This document shows positions 35,011-44,143 of a stretch of 64,000 nt of DNA, in pieces (the stretch's first letter is position 1; every line of letters starts with the position of its first letter). The notes under the pieces are model-generated. The model was not told the origin of the DNA and ran no database searches. It worked only from the letters and a program-made list of their open reading frames with translations. This DNA comes from Spirosoma montaniterrae (GTDB lineage: Bacteria; Bacteroidota; Bacteroidia; Cytophagales; Spirosomataceae). The DNA is taken from NCBI RefSeq assembly GCF_001988955.1, contig NZ_CP014263.1, forward strand, positions 5,436,501 through 5,500,500, read 5' to 3'. The translations under genes were made by a program, and so were the position numbers.

Positions 35011-36725
35011 GCTGCTTCCTTTTGCGTGTGAATGGTTGATTGGCTCAATCTTTTTCGACTCGCCCGCCACGGGATCAGCGCAGCCACCAGAATCACTCCG
35101 CCAATCAGTGCGGTTGGCCCGGCCCCGGACGTAGCGAACGTACTTAACCCAAACAGCATCAGGGCCGTAAAGACCAGCGAGCCGGCAATGACCCGCAACC
35201 CAAAGCGATTCTGTTCGGCGATAGCCTCGGCTTCTTCCGGCGTAGTGTTCTCAGTTGCTTCGTTTAGTTTCTGCTGCCGGGCTATTTGGTAGCGGTAATA
35301 ATCGGGGGCTGTTGCGTTGCGGTTGCGCTGATAGAGTTCATGCACCAGCAGAAACAACAGCGTCAGGCCCACGCCGATCACGGTTTCGCCCGCCCGCGAG
35401 AGTTTATAATCGAGCAGCCAGGGCGACAGCACTTTAAAGAACAGGTTCACGGCCAGACCCACGCTGGTAATCCACAGCGTAGCCCGGCCCGTCAGGCGTT
35501 TCGAGAACAACGCCCAGAGCGGAGGAGCCAGTAGCGGTCCGCCCGTGATGGCCGAAATACTCAGCACGACCTCCACCATGCCGCCCGCCCGTGGCACCAG
35601 CAGCGCAATGCCGATCATGCCCAGCCCAAACACCCACGACGACCCCCGCGCCACGCGAATCAGTTGCCGGTCCGACGCGCCGGGGTTCATCAGTCCCTTG
35701 TAAATGTCGTTGGTAAATACTGCCGACACTACGTTCAGGGCCGTATTCGCGCTCGCCGACGTCGAGAAATACATGCCCGTGAGCATCAGGCCCAGCAAAC
35801 CAGGCGGCAACACCAACTGACAGATTTTGAGGTACGCATTCTCCGTATCCAAGCCCGCCAGCGACGGGTCTATCACGCGGTAAATCATCGGCGGCAGCAT
35901 CCAGATAACCGGCGCAATCAGGTACAGCCCGGCAAACAGAAACGCTACTTTCTGGGCCGATTTCGGCGATTTGACGCTCGTATAGCGTTGTACGAACGTC
36001 CAGTTGCCGCCGATGTAAGCGATGTGGTAGAAGACAAATGCCAGCACAAAACCGAGTGTATAATCCCCAGCCAGCGGGCTGAAAAAATCGGCAGGAACCT
36101 GACTGGTGAACCCCTCGAACCCACCTACCCGGTCGAGCGAGAGCGGCAGCAGGATAAACACAGCCGCCGACAGCACCACGAATTGCAGAATATCCGTCAC
36201 CATCACGGCCCACAGCCCGCCAACGGCGGTGTAGGCAATCATGAAGATACCCAGCCCGATAGTGGTCGGTACGAGTGGCAGATTAAGCGACGAGCTAACT
36301 AATTTCGCCACCGGATACAGCACCGACCCTTTGATGAAAATGCTGACAAGCGTGAAGATGAAAATATAAGCTTTTTGCACGGTCAGCCCCAACCGTTCGC
36401 GAATGAATTCGGCGGCTGTCAGGGCACCGGTTTGTTTCCAGCGCGGAGCCAAGTAAAGCCCCGTTACGATGGCCCCGATGCACATGGTCCACTGGATGGT
36501 GATGGCGACCCAGCCGTATTTGTAGGCGATGCTGCCCCAGGCCACGAACGTACCGGCTGAGAAGAAACTCATGAACAGCGACAAACCGCCGATAAACCAC
36601 GGCACGGCCTCGCCCCCCGCAAAAAACGATTTCAGGTTGCGCCCCGTCCGGGCAAACAACAGCCCGATTCCCAGCACAAACGCCGAGAAAATGACAATAA
36701 CGGCGGTATCAATGGTTGTGTTCAA
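35007..36725 (-). CDS. Sodium:solute symporter (SSS family)
   Basis: A 572-residue inner-membrane carrier with about 13-14 hydrophobic segments. Family features include FARTGRNLKSFFAGGEAVPW, MSFFSAGTFVAWGSIAYKYG, MTGMYFSTSASANTALNVVS and FTNDIYKGLMNPGASDRQLI. It imports a sugar or related solute with sodium. The only start after an in-frame stop is TTG at 36725, giving MNTTIDTAVIVIFSAF. The stop overlaps the GH2 start, making the first link of a coupled symporter-GH2-oxidoreductase operon. Only 34 bp separate it from the divergent DUF6934 gene. It probably carries the product of the GH2 enzyme (inference). Confidence 0.9.
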   Translation of the reverse strand: MNTTIDTAVIVIFSAFVLGIGLLFARTGRNLKSFFAGGEAVPWFIGGLSLFMSFFSAGTFVAWGSIAYKYGWVAITIQWTMCIGAIVTGLYLAPRWKQTGALTAAEFIRERLGLTVQKAYIFIFTLVSIFIKGSVLYPVAKLVSSSLNLPLVPTTIGLGIFMIAYTAVGGLWAVMVTDILQFVVLSAAVFILLPLSLDRVGGFEGFTSQVPADFFSPLAGDYTLGFVLAFVFYHIAYIGGNWTFVQRYTSVKSPKSAQKVAFLFAGLYLIAPVIWMLPPMIYRVIDPSLAGLDTENAYLKICQLVLPPGLLGLMLTGMYFSTSASANTALNVVSAVFTNDIYKGLMNPGASDRQLIRVARGSSWVFGLGMIGIALLVPRAGGMVEVVLSISAITGGPLLAPPLWALFSKRLTGRATLWITSVGLAVNLFFKVLSPWLLDYKLSRAGETVIGVGLTLLFLLVHELYQRNRNATAPDYYRYQIARQQKLNEATENTTPEEAEAIAEQNRFGLRVIAGSLVFTALMLFGLSTFATSGAGPTALIGGVILVAALIPWRASRKRLSQSTIHTQKEAA

Positions 36726-36759
36726 GGTTTATGTAGTTTTACGGCCTAAACCGTGATTT

Positions 36760-37203
36760 GTGCAATACCCTGCTTATTCGTTTGTCCAGTCGGACGACGC
36801 TACCCAATTCTTTTTTAAAAGCATCGGCCCAAAAGGGGTGATACAAAAAATCATTGTCCTATCCCTTGTTGACGATAGTGTTTACAATTTGGCCTTAGGT
36901 GATTATGATCACCTGACCGGAAAAATTGACGATCAATCCGTCAGCGATAACGGAGATACGGCAAAAATTCTGGCAACAATCGTACAAGTCATCCATCACT
37001 ATCTTACGCATAATCCTCAGGGCCGTATTGCTTTTGCTGGCAATACACCAGCCCGTAATCGTCTGTATCGCATGGCAATAAGCCGCGCTTATCCAGAACT
37101 TTCAGCCCTCTTTTACTTGTTCGGCTACAAGACCGATGCTGGTAGCCCGGAACCATTTGATCCTTCCAGTGATTACGAACTGTATCTGATCGGCAGGAAA
37201 TAA
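36760..37203 (+). CDS. DUF6934-type small protein of unknown function
   Basis: A 147-residue cytoplasmic protein starting at GTG 36760 (QYPAYSFVQSDDATQFFFKS); an in-frame TGA just upstream rules out an earlier start. The pattern VYNLALGDYDHLTGKIDDQS, VSDNGDTAKILATIVQVIHH, GNTPARNRLYRMAISRAYPE matches, from memory, a Bacteroidota family (DUF6934) that is widespread but uncharacterised. A 49-codon gene follows 29 bp later in the same direction, as in many two-gene modules. Base composition is more AT-rich than its neighbours, suggesting gain by transfer. A toxin-antitoxin-like role is only a guess. Confidence 0.75.
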   Translation: MQYPAYSFVQSDDATQFFFKSIGPKGVIQKIIVLSLVDDSVYNLALGDYDHLTGKIDDQSVSDNGDTAKILATIVQVIHHYLTHNPQGRIAFAGNTPARNRLYRMAISRAYPELSALFYLFGYKTDAGSPEPFDPSSDYELYLIGRK

Positions 37204-37232
37204 ATTGTACATTTAAGCAAAAATGAACTGTT

Positions 37233-37382
37233 ATGGAAACTGTGAAAGATCACCCCGTTGCTATTGTCCCAAACCGAGTGCTGAAAGGTAAGGATGGTCG
37301 TGAGCCGTTTGCTGAGAAATTGGCGAAGGTCAATGAAATCCTCAAAAAAGCTGGTCTTCCTGAAGAGTTGAAAAAGAAATAA
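37233..37382 (+). CDS. Small 49-residue partner protein
   Basis: A short gene from ATG 37233 to TAA 37380-37382. The protein begins METVKDHPVAIVPNRVLKGK and ends LKKAGLPEELKKK. It is highly charged with no membrane segment. The C-terminal half (EKLAKVNEILKKAGLPEELK) looks like an amphipathic helix. It is 29 bp after the DUF6934 gene on the same strand, so probably co-expressed. I do not recognise a family; small antitoxin-like or adaptor proteins have this size. Coding potential is supported by a clean start, even codon use and position. Confidence 0.6.
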   Translation: METVKDHPVAIVPNRVLKGKDGREPFAEKLAKVNEILKKAGLPEELKKK

Positions 37383-37489
37383 CTCAATCTTATAGAACCA
37401 GCAGTAGAAAAGTCGGTTCCCGCCATCGGGCCAAAAAATTCCTTGAGGAACACCCCATTCCTGACCACATTTTGAAGGGCGGTAAATGA
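37382..37489 (+). other. Possible coding remnant or frameshifted extension after the 49-residue gene
   Basis: In the -1 frame relative to the 49-codon gene, a stretch without stops reads TQSYRTSSRKVGSRHRAKKF followed by LEEHPIPDHILKGGK and a TGA at 37487-37489. It looks protein-like but has no ATG, GTG or TTG start. It could be the end of a gene broken by a frameshift, a product of frameshifting at the A-rich end of the previous gene, or chance. Confidence 0.3.
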
Positions 37490-37518
37490 AGTTGCCCGGT
37501 TATCGTTAATTGGTGCCA

Positions 37519-38640
37519 TCATCGGTTCAGTTTAATCTGCACATTGTACGACAAATCGGTGTCGTCTTTGTCGTCTTTGGCTTTTACGGCCAGAAACAGC
37601 ACACTCGGTTTGCCGTTTTCGAGCCAGACCTGCGGCTGATCGAGCCGATGGAGCCGGTCACTCACGCGACCGTCGGCCCAGCGGATGCGGAAGTCCGACA
37701 CAAACGGGTGAGCCGCCAGCCGCCAATCACGTCCAGTTTCCGACGTAAACAGCACCAGCGATTCTTTCTCCGCCGAGCCGGGCCTTGCCTGTTGCGTATA
37801 GATGCCCCGGTAGTCTTTTACAATGGCGTAGAAACGGTCGTTCTGGCACCAGATGTAGTTGTCATCGGTGGGGAATTGCTCGGTGGGGTGGTCGAACAAC
37901 GTAATGTTTTCTTTCTTCCAGGGGCCAAGCGGATTGTCTGCCGTTGCCAGTCCCATGCGTACCTTGCCGCCAAAGGGCATTTTGCCTTCGCTTACACCCT
38001 TATACACCATGATGTATTGGCCGTTGCTATTTCGGGCAACGGTCGGGCTGTTAACCAACAAGCCATCGAATGAACCGGGTGTGGGTTCGAGCAGCGGTTT
38101 GTCGAACCGTTTCCAGGGACCAGCCGGGTGGTCGGCTACGGCCACGCCCAGCCGTTGGTTATTGCGATGAATCCACCAGCCTTCCTTCGTACCATCGCGT
38201 GTGCCGAAGTTTCCCGAATAGTACAAGTAATACTTCCCGTCAAATTCCAGTACGAGCGGGTTATGCAGATTGTCGGCATCCCAGAAGCCGGGTCTGCGGG
38301 CAAAAACCGACCCCGTTACGGTCCACGGGCCAAGCGGGCTGGTGGACGTAGCGTGGGCAATTTCCGAATGCGTCACCCAGGCGTTGAAGCCTTCCTTTTT
38401 GGGCCAGCGGGCAAATAGCATATGGTATTGCCCGTCGTGGGTTTTCACGCAGCCACCACCCCAGATAAACCAATTGGGGTCGCGCAGTACGGAGCGCGGC
38501 TCGATGGGTTGCATCAGCGCGTTCAGGTCAAGTGTATCGGGCATGGGATTTTGACCGGAACGAGTAGTAGCCGAGGCACAACCCGTTAGCAGCAAACCAG
38601 CGGTAGAGGCCAGAAACGTTCGTCGGTTGGTCATACTCAT
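37519..38640 (-). CDS. Exported five-bladed beta-propeller glycoside hydrolase-like protein (GH43/GH117-like)
   Basis: A 373-residue protein. The N-terminus TNRRTFLASTAGLLLTGCAS combines a twin-arginine pattern with a lipobox (LLTGC), so it is likely a lipoprotein. The propeller repeats are visible as RDPNWFIWGGGCVKTHDGQY, YHMLFARWPKKEG, HNPLVLEFDGKYYLYYSGNF, NSPTVARNSNGQYIMVYKGV and DQPQVWLENGKPSVLFLAVK. The repeated Asp/Asn-Pro positions at blade starts are typical of GH43-clan and GH117 enzymes. The start overlaps the upstream dioxygenase stop (ATGA). It is the last gene of the SusC-led operon. The substrate is not evident. Confidence 0.75.
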   Translation of the reverse strand: MSMTNRRTFLASTAGLLLTGCASATTRSGQNPMPDTLDLNALMQPIEPRSVLRDPNWFIWGGGCVKTHDGQYHMLFARWPKKEGFNAWVTHSEIAHATSTSPLGPWTVTGSVFARRPGFWDADNLHNPLVLEFDGKYYLYYSGNFGTRDGTKEGWWIHRNNQRLGVAVADHPAGPWKRFDKPLLEPTPGSFDGLLVNSPTVARNSNGQYIMVYKGVSEGKMPFGGKVRMGLATADNPLGPWKKENITLFDHPTEQFPTDDNYIWCQNDRFYAIVKDYRGIYTQQARPGSAEKESLVLFTSETGRDWRLAAHPFVSDFRIRWADGRVSDRLHRLDQPQVWLENGKPSVLFLAVKAKDDKDDTDLSYNVQIKLNR

Positions 38641-39476
38641 GCTTCGGTCAGCGTTACGTCGGTTTCTTTCGACAGGAAGTCGGCGGAGTGGCCTTTGCCA
38701 GCGGCTTCGGCATCGAGCAGGGCCGAGTCAGGAACCACCGAGATAGGCGTGATGCACGACGTTGACTTTTCGTTGAACGGCTTGTTTGACTGTACGTTGT
38801 AGGCCGAAATGAACGCCCAGCGCGGCTCGTCGGAGAGGTTGGCTTCGGAGCGGTGCAGAATGTTCGAGTGGAAGAAGAGCGTATCGCCCGGCTCCAGTTC
38901 GACGTAAATCAGTTCCAGCCCCGCGTTCAGGCAGTTATCGACCATTGTCTGATCGGCACCGACCTGCTCACCCGTAAACCCGTGATTGACCCGCCCCAGT
39001 TTGTGCGACCCTTTGATGACCTGCAAGCAGCCATTTTCGACCGTTGCCCGGTTCAGCGCGACCATCACCGATAGCATCTGTTCGGGATACAGAAACTGAT
39101 TTTTGTACCAGTAGCCATAGTCCTGATGCCACTCCCAGGCCCCGCCCACACGCGGCTCTTTCATCATCAGTTTGGAGTGAAAATGACAAACCTGATTCTG
39201 GCTACTACCCAGCAAAGCGGCAACCCCCTCGACCATCCGCTCTGAGCGGGCCAGCAAACCGTACAGGTCATCGCCGGGCGTAAACCAGAGAGCTAACTTC
39301 GACTGCTTCCCCGACTGATCGACCACCCCGTAGGCGTGGCTGTTGAGCGCGTCGTCGGTAATGGCAACAGCGTAGAGCTTAGCCGTTTCTTCGGGCGATA
39401 AAAAGCCTTTTGCAATCACGTAGCCGTCGCGGTGGAAGGCCGTTATTTGTTCGGGAGTAAGTACGTTGGTTTTCAT
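38637..39476 (-). CDS. Phytanoyl-CoA dioxygenase (PhyH)-family Fe(II)/2-oxoglutarate oxygenase
   Basis: A 279-residue cytoplasmic oxygenase with a double-stranded beta-helix. The iron triad is His117 and Asp119 in AWEWHQDYGYWYKN and His208 in FFHSNILHRSEANLSDEPRW, with the Arg of DEPRW likely binding 2-oxoglutarate. It would hydroxylate a small substrate using O2. Both ends overlap neighbours by four bases (ATGA), so it is fully coupled to the GH9-like gene before and the propeller gene after. Such enzymes recur in Bacteroidota glycan loci but their substrates are unknown. Confidence 0.87.
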   Translation of the reverse strand: MKTNVLTPEQITAFHRDGYVIAKGFLSPEETAKLYAVAITDDALNSHAYGVVDQSGKQSKLALWFTPGDDLYGLLARSERMVEGVAALLGSSQNQVCHFHSKLMMKEPRVGGAWEWHQDYGYWYKNQFLYPEQMLSVMVALNRATVENGCLQVIKGSHKLGRVNHGFTGEQVGADQTMVDNCLNAGLELIYVELEPGDTLFFHSNILHRSEANLSDEPRWAFISAYNVQSNKPFNEKSTSCITPISVVPDSALLDAEAAGKGHSADFLSKETDVTLTEA

Positions 39477-41551
39477 TTTTTTGTCGCGGTTGTATTGGTT
39501 TCAATGGCAACAGTCGCCTTTTTCTCAAATCCCAGATACCCATACGTAGCGGTCAGTGTGTTGCTACCTGCCGGAACCGTGTAAGCTGCCCGAAACAGAC
39601 CCGTATTTGGCCCGGTCTCCGTCACCGTTACCTTCTGCGATTCGCCCGCACCCGTTGCCACCAGCACGTACCCGGTTTCGGGTTTGGTCCAGTCCTGATT
39701 CAGCGCGGCCCGGAGTTCGAGCGTAACCGTTTCGCCGGGTCTGGCGGTGCCGACAGGCTCGTTCTTAACGTTCAGAATTCGCACGGCATGGCTACCGGCG
39801 GTCGAGAAGGTGAGTGTGGCCATCCAGCCCCGGTTGCTGATTGCCCAGCCTTCGGTGCCGTAGAGGTTGGGGCTGTCGCCGAGCGCAGCGGAGTCGGGCC
39901 GGAAAGGAAAGGCGTGGTTGGTGGGCGAACCGTCCATCGTACCCCGGCAATAGCCGAGTTCGCCCGTTCCATGAATATACTGGAAAGGCCACCCTTTCTC
40001 GACGCCCGGCCAGTATCCCCCCAGCGCAACGCGGGCGTTACTCTTGTAGCTCAGATGTGCGCCCGATGGGTTCAGGCCAAATACGTTGTTTACCTGCGAC
40101 CAGCCAATCTCACGCAACGCGTTGTCGTTCAGTACACTGGCTACGGCAAACATGGACCCGCCCAACCCGCATACCGTACCTACTTCTTTGCTCTTTCGAT
40201 GCGCCCATTCGGTCTCGGAGTGGGTGCGGTAGTGCCAGAGGTTATTGGTTCGGGTCTTGACATAATTGCTCCAGGCTACCAGTTTCTCCTTCGCGCCGGG
40301 CGGGCATTGGTCGGGGGCCAGCATCAGGAACAGGGCCAACGCCTGTGGCGTAATGTGTTCGGCATTCCGCATGGCCCAGGTGTGCCACTCGTTGTCGAAA
40401 TTCCAGTTCTTGATGATGTCTTCGGCGCAATTCCGGGCGTACTTCAGAAATTTGGCCGACTCACCCCCGTTCGGTTCGTGCCGTTCGGCCTCGTACATCA
40501 GCAGGTTACGGAGCAATCCCTGCCCAAATGCGCTGCCCTGTTCGTTGAACTCTTTCCAGCCTTCGTCGATCCACTTCATCGAATACACCCAGTAGCGCAC
40601 TTCTTTCTGCCGGTCGTATTTTTCCCAGTTGTCGAGACAGGCTTTGCGGTACGTCTGATACGTTTTTTCGGGCAGAAACGGCTTCAGAAACGAGTGGTAA
40701 AACGCGCAGGTCGCAGCCAGTTGGTCGAGGTTGTTCTGGTAATCGTAGTGTTGAAACGGCTGGCCCTGATAGCCAAACAGCCGGATGTTATCATAGTCGG
40801 GCATCGTATCGAAGCCGCCCCCGGCTTTGCCCCGGTAGGTATGGTTGTTGAAGGCATAGGCCGAATGCCAGAGCAGTAGTTTGATGAGGTCGGGACGTTG
40901 GCGGAGATCGGCAAATTTGCGTTCGTTCCACTCGCCCCGGTCGCTTTCGGGTTCGTTATCGTCGGGCAGCACATTGGCGTACATCGTTGCTTCATTCTGG
41001 TAGTAGCGCAACTCGCGGTTCCAGCGGTCGAACAGGGCGGGGTTGGAGGCATACAACAATCCCTCGAACGTGGCTTCCAGACCCTGCCCGCCCCCGTCGC
41101 GACTGGGACCACCGCCCGTAATGTTGGAAGGTAACGTATTGGACCGATGCCCGCCCCGCACGTCGATAAAAAACTGATACGCGAGCCTTGACGACAGCTT
41201 TTCCATCAGGTGGTCGGCCACCCAAAACGGCACCGACTCGCCATGACCCGGCACGCTCACGACGTATTCTTTGGCCGAACCCGCCGGGTTAAAGTCCGTA
41301 AACGTACCGACGTAATCGCGGACGCTGCCTTTGTAAACCGCTTTTTTGCCGCCTACTTCGCGAATCTCAAACGGCGTTCCATCAGCCGCGCCGGGAACCG
41401 TGAAGCGTTTGGCTTCGCCGAGGTTATAGCCCGCCTGATTCACAAAGGGTCGGCCTTTAGGAATGCTGGCTGGCTCTGCGGTCCGGCGATCCGGCTGAGC
41501 GAGTGCGAAGGTGGCGGTCAGGAAGAAAAGTATCGTTAAACGAGTTGTCAT
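39473..41551 (-). CDS. Exported GH9-like six-hairpin protein with N-terminal Ig-like domain
   Basis: A 692-residue protein with signal FFLTATFALAQ. Residues about 35-125 resemble the cellulase Ig-like domain (VNQAGYNLGEAKRFTVPGAA, EYVVSVPGHGESVPFWVADH). The (alpha/alpha)6 barrel follows (about 130-560; GGFDTMPDYDNIRLFGYQGQ, VCGLGGSMFAVASVLNDNAL, QVNNVFGLNPSGAHLSYKSN), the last fitting the GH9 zone SxxxVLGxNP. A beta-rich end (about 590-690) completes it. It would act as an endo- or exo-glycosidase in the periplasm or at the surface. Classical GH9 catalytic Asp/Glu motifs are not clear to me, so activity is uncertain. It starts 1 bp after the upstream stop. Confidence 0.7.
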   Translation of the reverse strand: MTTRLTILFFLTATFALAQPDRRTAEPASIPKGRPFVNQAGYNLGEAKRFTVPGAADGTPFEIREVGGKKAVYKGSVRDYVGTFTDFNPAGSAKEYVVSVPGHGESVPFWVADHLMEKLSSRLAYQFFIDVRGGHRSNTLPSNITGGGPSRDGGGQGLEATFEGLLYASNPALFDRWNRELRYYQNEATMYANVLPDDNEPESDRGEWNERKFADLRQRPDLIKLLLWHSAYAFNNHTYRGKAGGGFDTMPDYDNIRLFGYQGQPFQHYDYQNNLDQLAATCAFYHSFLKPFLPEKTYQTYRKACLDNWEKYDRQKEVRYWVYSMKWIDEGWKEFNEQGSAFGQGLLRNLLMYEAERHEPNGGESAKFLKYARNCAEDIIKNWNFDNEWHTWAMRNAEHITPQALALFLMLAPDQCPPGAKEKLVAWSNYVKTRTNNLWHYRTHSETEWAHRKSKEVGTVCGLGGSMFAVASVLNDNALREIGWSQVNNVFGLNPSGAHLSYKSNARVALGGYWPGVEKGWPFQYIHGTGELGYCRGTMDGSPTNHAFPFRPDSAALGDSPNLYGTEGWAISNRGWMATLTFSTAGSHAVRILNVKNEPVGTARPGETVTLELRAALNQDWTKPETGYVLVATGAGESQKVTVTETGPNTGLFRAAYTVPAGSNTLTATYGYLGFEKKATVAIETNTTATKK

Positions 41552-41552
41552 A

Positions 41553-44132
41553 TCAGAATTCCCACACCGCCAGCCCCAATGGCGGCAGCGTGATGGTTTG
41601 GTTGGTTATGGCCTGGCCTTCGGGTACTGTCCGCACGGGGCCGTTGGTGGGCATCCGCACGGTGGTCGCGGCAGGTTGTAAACTGTTATTCATCAGGATA
41701 GCAAACCGACGCTTGCCCGTTACAGCCCGCGCCGAAATGACCTCTACGTTCGGGTTGTCGGGGGTGGGTTCGTTATCGCCGATGGTCAACGTAGCGGCCT
41801 GGCCGTAGATGGCTCCCGGCGCGAAGCCGTAGGTCTGGTGCGGCCCCACTTTCGGCGTCACGAATCCACGCGGGAACCGAATTTGGCCGTTGGAGCGCAG
41901 TTCGGCTTCGGCCATGAGGTAGTCGGTAATCCAGCCGATTTGCCACCACGCATGGTGCGGATATGGTCCCGCCCCCCGGTTCATGGCGTTCCAGTAGTAC
42001 GAGGCTACGCTCGTGGTGCTGTCTACAAACGCATGACGGCCCCAGGCAGCGGCCCGCGCCATGTCGGCAAAGAGAGCCTCGCCCGTAAGCTTGTGCATCC
42101 GAATGAACAGCCCCGCGTGACTCGCCAACTGAATCGGTCCGTGCATATTGGCCGACCCAAACACGCCCCCGTGCTCAAAACTCAGTCCCGACTGCGCTAT
42201 CTCCCAGGCTTCGCGGGTGCGTCCGTTGACCGTCCGGGGGCTGCGGTCGGCAATGGGGTGGGTATAGACCGAAGCTGTATAGATTTTGGCAGCAGCAATG
42301 GCGGCTTCACGGTAGCGCGGCTCGTTGGTCAGGTCGTAAAGGTCGAGCAGGGCCTGCGCGGTTTGTGCCGTAGCAAAGTCGGGTACGTAGCGGGCATCGC
42401 CACACACGCCCAGAAAACTGCCGTTCTGCACACCGTTCCGAATTTGCCAGTCGGCCCCGCGTCGGGCGGCTGCGAGGTAACGCGAGTCGCCGAGGATGCG
42501 GTGGGCCACCAGCAGGCCGTAGAACGTGGGGCGCAGGTCGGCGATGTCCTTGAACTGCTCGTCGGCGGTTTGGCGGTCGTAGGCAACAGCCCAACTCCCG
42601 TCGGGTTTCTGGTTGTTCAGCAGCCACTCGGCCCCCAGCCGGAGCCGTTCGCGGAGGTCGGTATTATTGGGGTCAAAGAGCAGCATGTTGCCCACGTCGA
42701 GCATGGTGTAGTACGTAACGGCGATGGGTTCTACCACCTCGCCCCATTCTTCGGTAAAGCGTTTGCGTTTAGCCAGATAATACTGCCCGGCCAACGCCCC
42801 CCGGAAAAAACCGTCGGCTGTAATTTGCTGTACCTTCTTGAAATTCAGGGCATAGGGCAATACGTTCCGGGTCAGCAACGTATCCTGCGTGGCTGTTGCG
42901 AGCATCCACATGGCCCCGTAATCGGAGTTTTTCATAGCATCTTTCTGCGAACCAACTACCCCGCCCAGATACGACTGCGCCCCGATGCTCAACCCCTCAA
43001 ATTCCTCTACGTTCCAGAGCGACGTTTTGGGGTCGGTCAGGTAATGGTGCATCCGCCGGACACGGTCGGTCAACGATTGGCGGTTCTGTCGCAGGTTCAG
43101 CGTTTCGCCAAACCGGAATATATCATTGGCCGCGTGTTTCAGGGCCGAAAACCAGTCGCCGGTGGTGAGGTGATATCGGAAGGTGTAGCGCAACGTATCG
43201 CCCGCCCGCAGAGCCGATTTAGGTTCGCCCAATACGGGGTAGTAGAGCGTGGGCGAGAGTTGCCCCTGCCGGTTCCGGTGCGAGAGGCCCAGGTTCCAGT
43301 CGTTATGCCGCGGTCCGGCGTTCCGATTCTTGTCCGCAGGCCAGGGGTCGCGGGCCAGCATAGGGTCGGGTATAACCGCCAATGTAACACCACTTTTGTT
43401 CGTCACGATGGGTGCGAGCGTACTGGCGGCCCGTTCGCGATACACGACCGGGAGGGTGGGCACGCCGTGTCCGTAGGTATAGGCCAGCGCGAAGTTGGGC
43501 TGGGGACGGTTGCCTTGAAAATAACCTGGCACCGTAGCCCAGGTCATATCGGCGTCGGGCGTGGTGGCCAGTGTAGGTGTGGGGAGCGAGAAATAACCAG
43601 CACGTTTAGCTACCAGCGTTTGCGTCACCAGTACGTCGGACGAAAATTGCGGGTCGAGTTGCCAGTCGGTTTGGAGGGTTGCTACGTCGGTTTCGCCCTC
43701 GAACCGCAGGCGGTTAACCGAAAGCGAAACGGCTTTTTTGGGATAAAACGGCAGGGCCGTACCTACCGGATCGCCGGACCGTCGGTTCAGAGCTACGGGC
43801 GAGATCACTTCTTTCCATTTTTCCTTCTGGTACACGTAGTTCGGTTCGGGAAAGGCTACGCCGGTAATCGTTTTGAACGTAGTGTCGGGCGTTACGTCCG
43901 GTTTCTGAGCGGCATATAACAGGGTGTATTGGCCCGACGGATCAGGTAACGCCTTTCCCTGTACCCGCACCGACTGCAACCGCCAGCCCACCGGCGACTG
44001 CTGCCACGTTAGCGATAGGCGTTCGTTATTCAGCGACATGCGTTTAGCGGTCTGCGCCAGGCAAAGGTTCAGGGCCGACGTAGCGAGAACCGCTACGCCG
44101 AGCCAGAATCCCGATTTCCAACCTATGTTCAT
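41553..44132 (-). CDS. Large exported six-hairpin glycosidase-like protein, unclassified
   Basis: An 859-residue protein. The ATG at 44132 gives a clean signal peptide (GFWLGVAVLATSALNLCLAQ). Residues about 40-330 are beta-rich. Residues about 340-740 are a helical barrel with repeated hairpins (LRLGAEWLLNNQKPDGSWAV, ARRGADWQIRNGVQNGSFLG, TAQTAQALLDLYDLTNEPRY). A beta-sandwich closes the protein (ARAVTGKRRFAILMNNSLQP, TLPPLGLAVWEF). This layout matches six-hairpin glycosidases or lyases, but I cannot place it in a CAZy family. It lies 11 bp after susD, so it is probably a main enzyme of this locus. A long open frame on the opposite strand is only a shadow. Confidence 0.75.
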   Translation of the reverse strand: MNIGWKSGFWLGVAVLATSALNLCLAQTAKRMSLNNERLSLTWQQSPVGWRLQSVRVQGKALPDPSGQYTLLYAAQKPDVTPDTTFKTITGVAFPEPNYVYQKEKWKEVISPVALNRRSGDPVGTALPFYPKKAVSLSVNRLRFEGETDVATLQTDWQLDPQFSSDVLVTQTLVAKRAGYFSLPTPTLATTPDADMTWATVPGYFQGNRPQPNFALAYTYGHGVPTLPVVYRERAASTLAPIVTNKSGVTLAVIPDPMLARDPWPADKNRNAGPRHNDWNLGLSHRNRQGQLSPTLYYPVLGEPKSALRAGDTLRYTFRYHLTTGDWFSALKHAANDIFRFGETLNLRQNRQSLTDRVRRMHHYLTDPKTSLWNVEEFEGLSIGAQSYLGGVVGSQKDAMKNSDYGAMWMLATATQDTLLTRNVLPYALNFKKVQQITADGFFRGALAGQYYLAKRKRFTEEWGEVVEPIAVTYYTMLDVGNMLLFDPNNTDLRERLRLGAEWLLNNQKPDGSWAVAYDRQTADEQFKDIADLRPTFYGLLVAHRILGDSRYLAAARRGADWQIRNGVQNGSFLGVCGDARYVPDFATAQTAQALLDLYDLTNEPRYREAAIAAAKIYTASVYTHPIADRSPRTVNGRTREAWEIAQSGLSFEHGGVFGSANMHGPIQLASHAGLFIRMHKLTGEALFADMARAAAWGRHAFVDSTTSVASYYWNAMNRGAGPYPHHAWWQIGWITDYLMAEAELRSNGQIRFPRGFVTPKVGPHQTYGFAPGAIYGQAATLTIGDNEPTPDNPNVEVISARAVTGKRRFAILMNNSLQPAATTVRMPTNGPVRTVPEGQAITNQTITLPPLGLAVWEF

Positions 44133-44143
44133 TGAGCGAAAAA

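Noticed and set aside
41553..41838. Short direct antisense gene over the end of the glycosidase-like gene
   Set aside because: Only open by composition; no start signal or recognisable product.
41838..43919. 693-codon open frame opposite the 859-residue glycosidase-like gene
   Set aside because: It is a shadow caused by GC-rich third positions of the real gene; its sequence is Arg/Gly/Val-rich with no domain, signal or sensible start.
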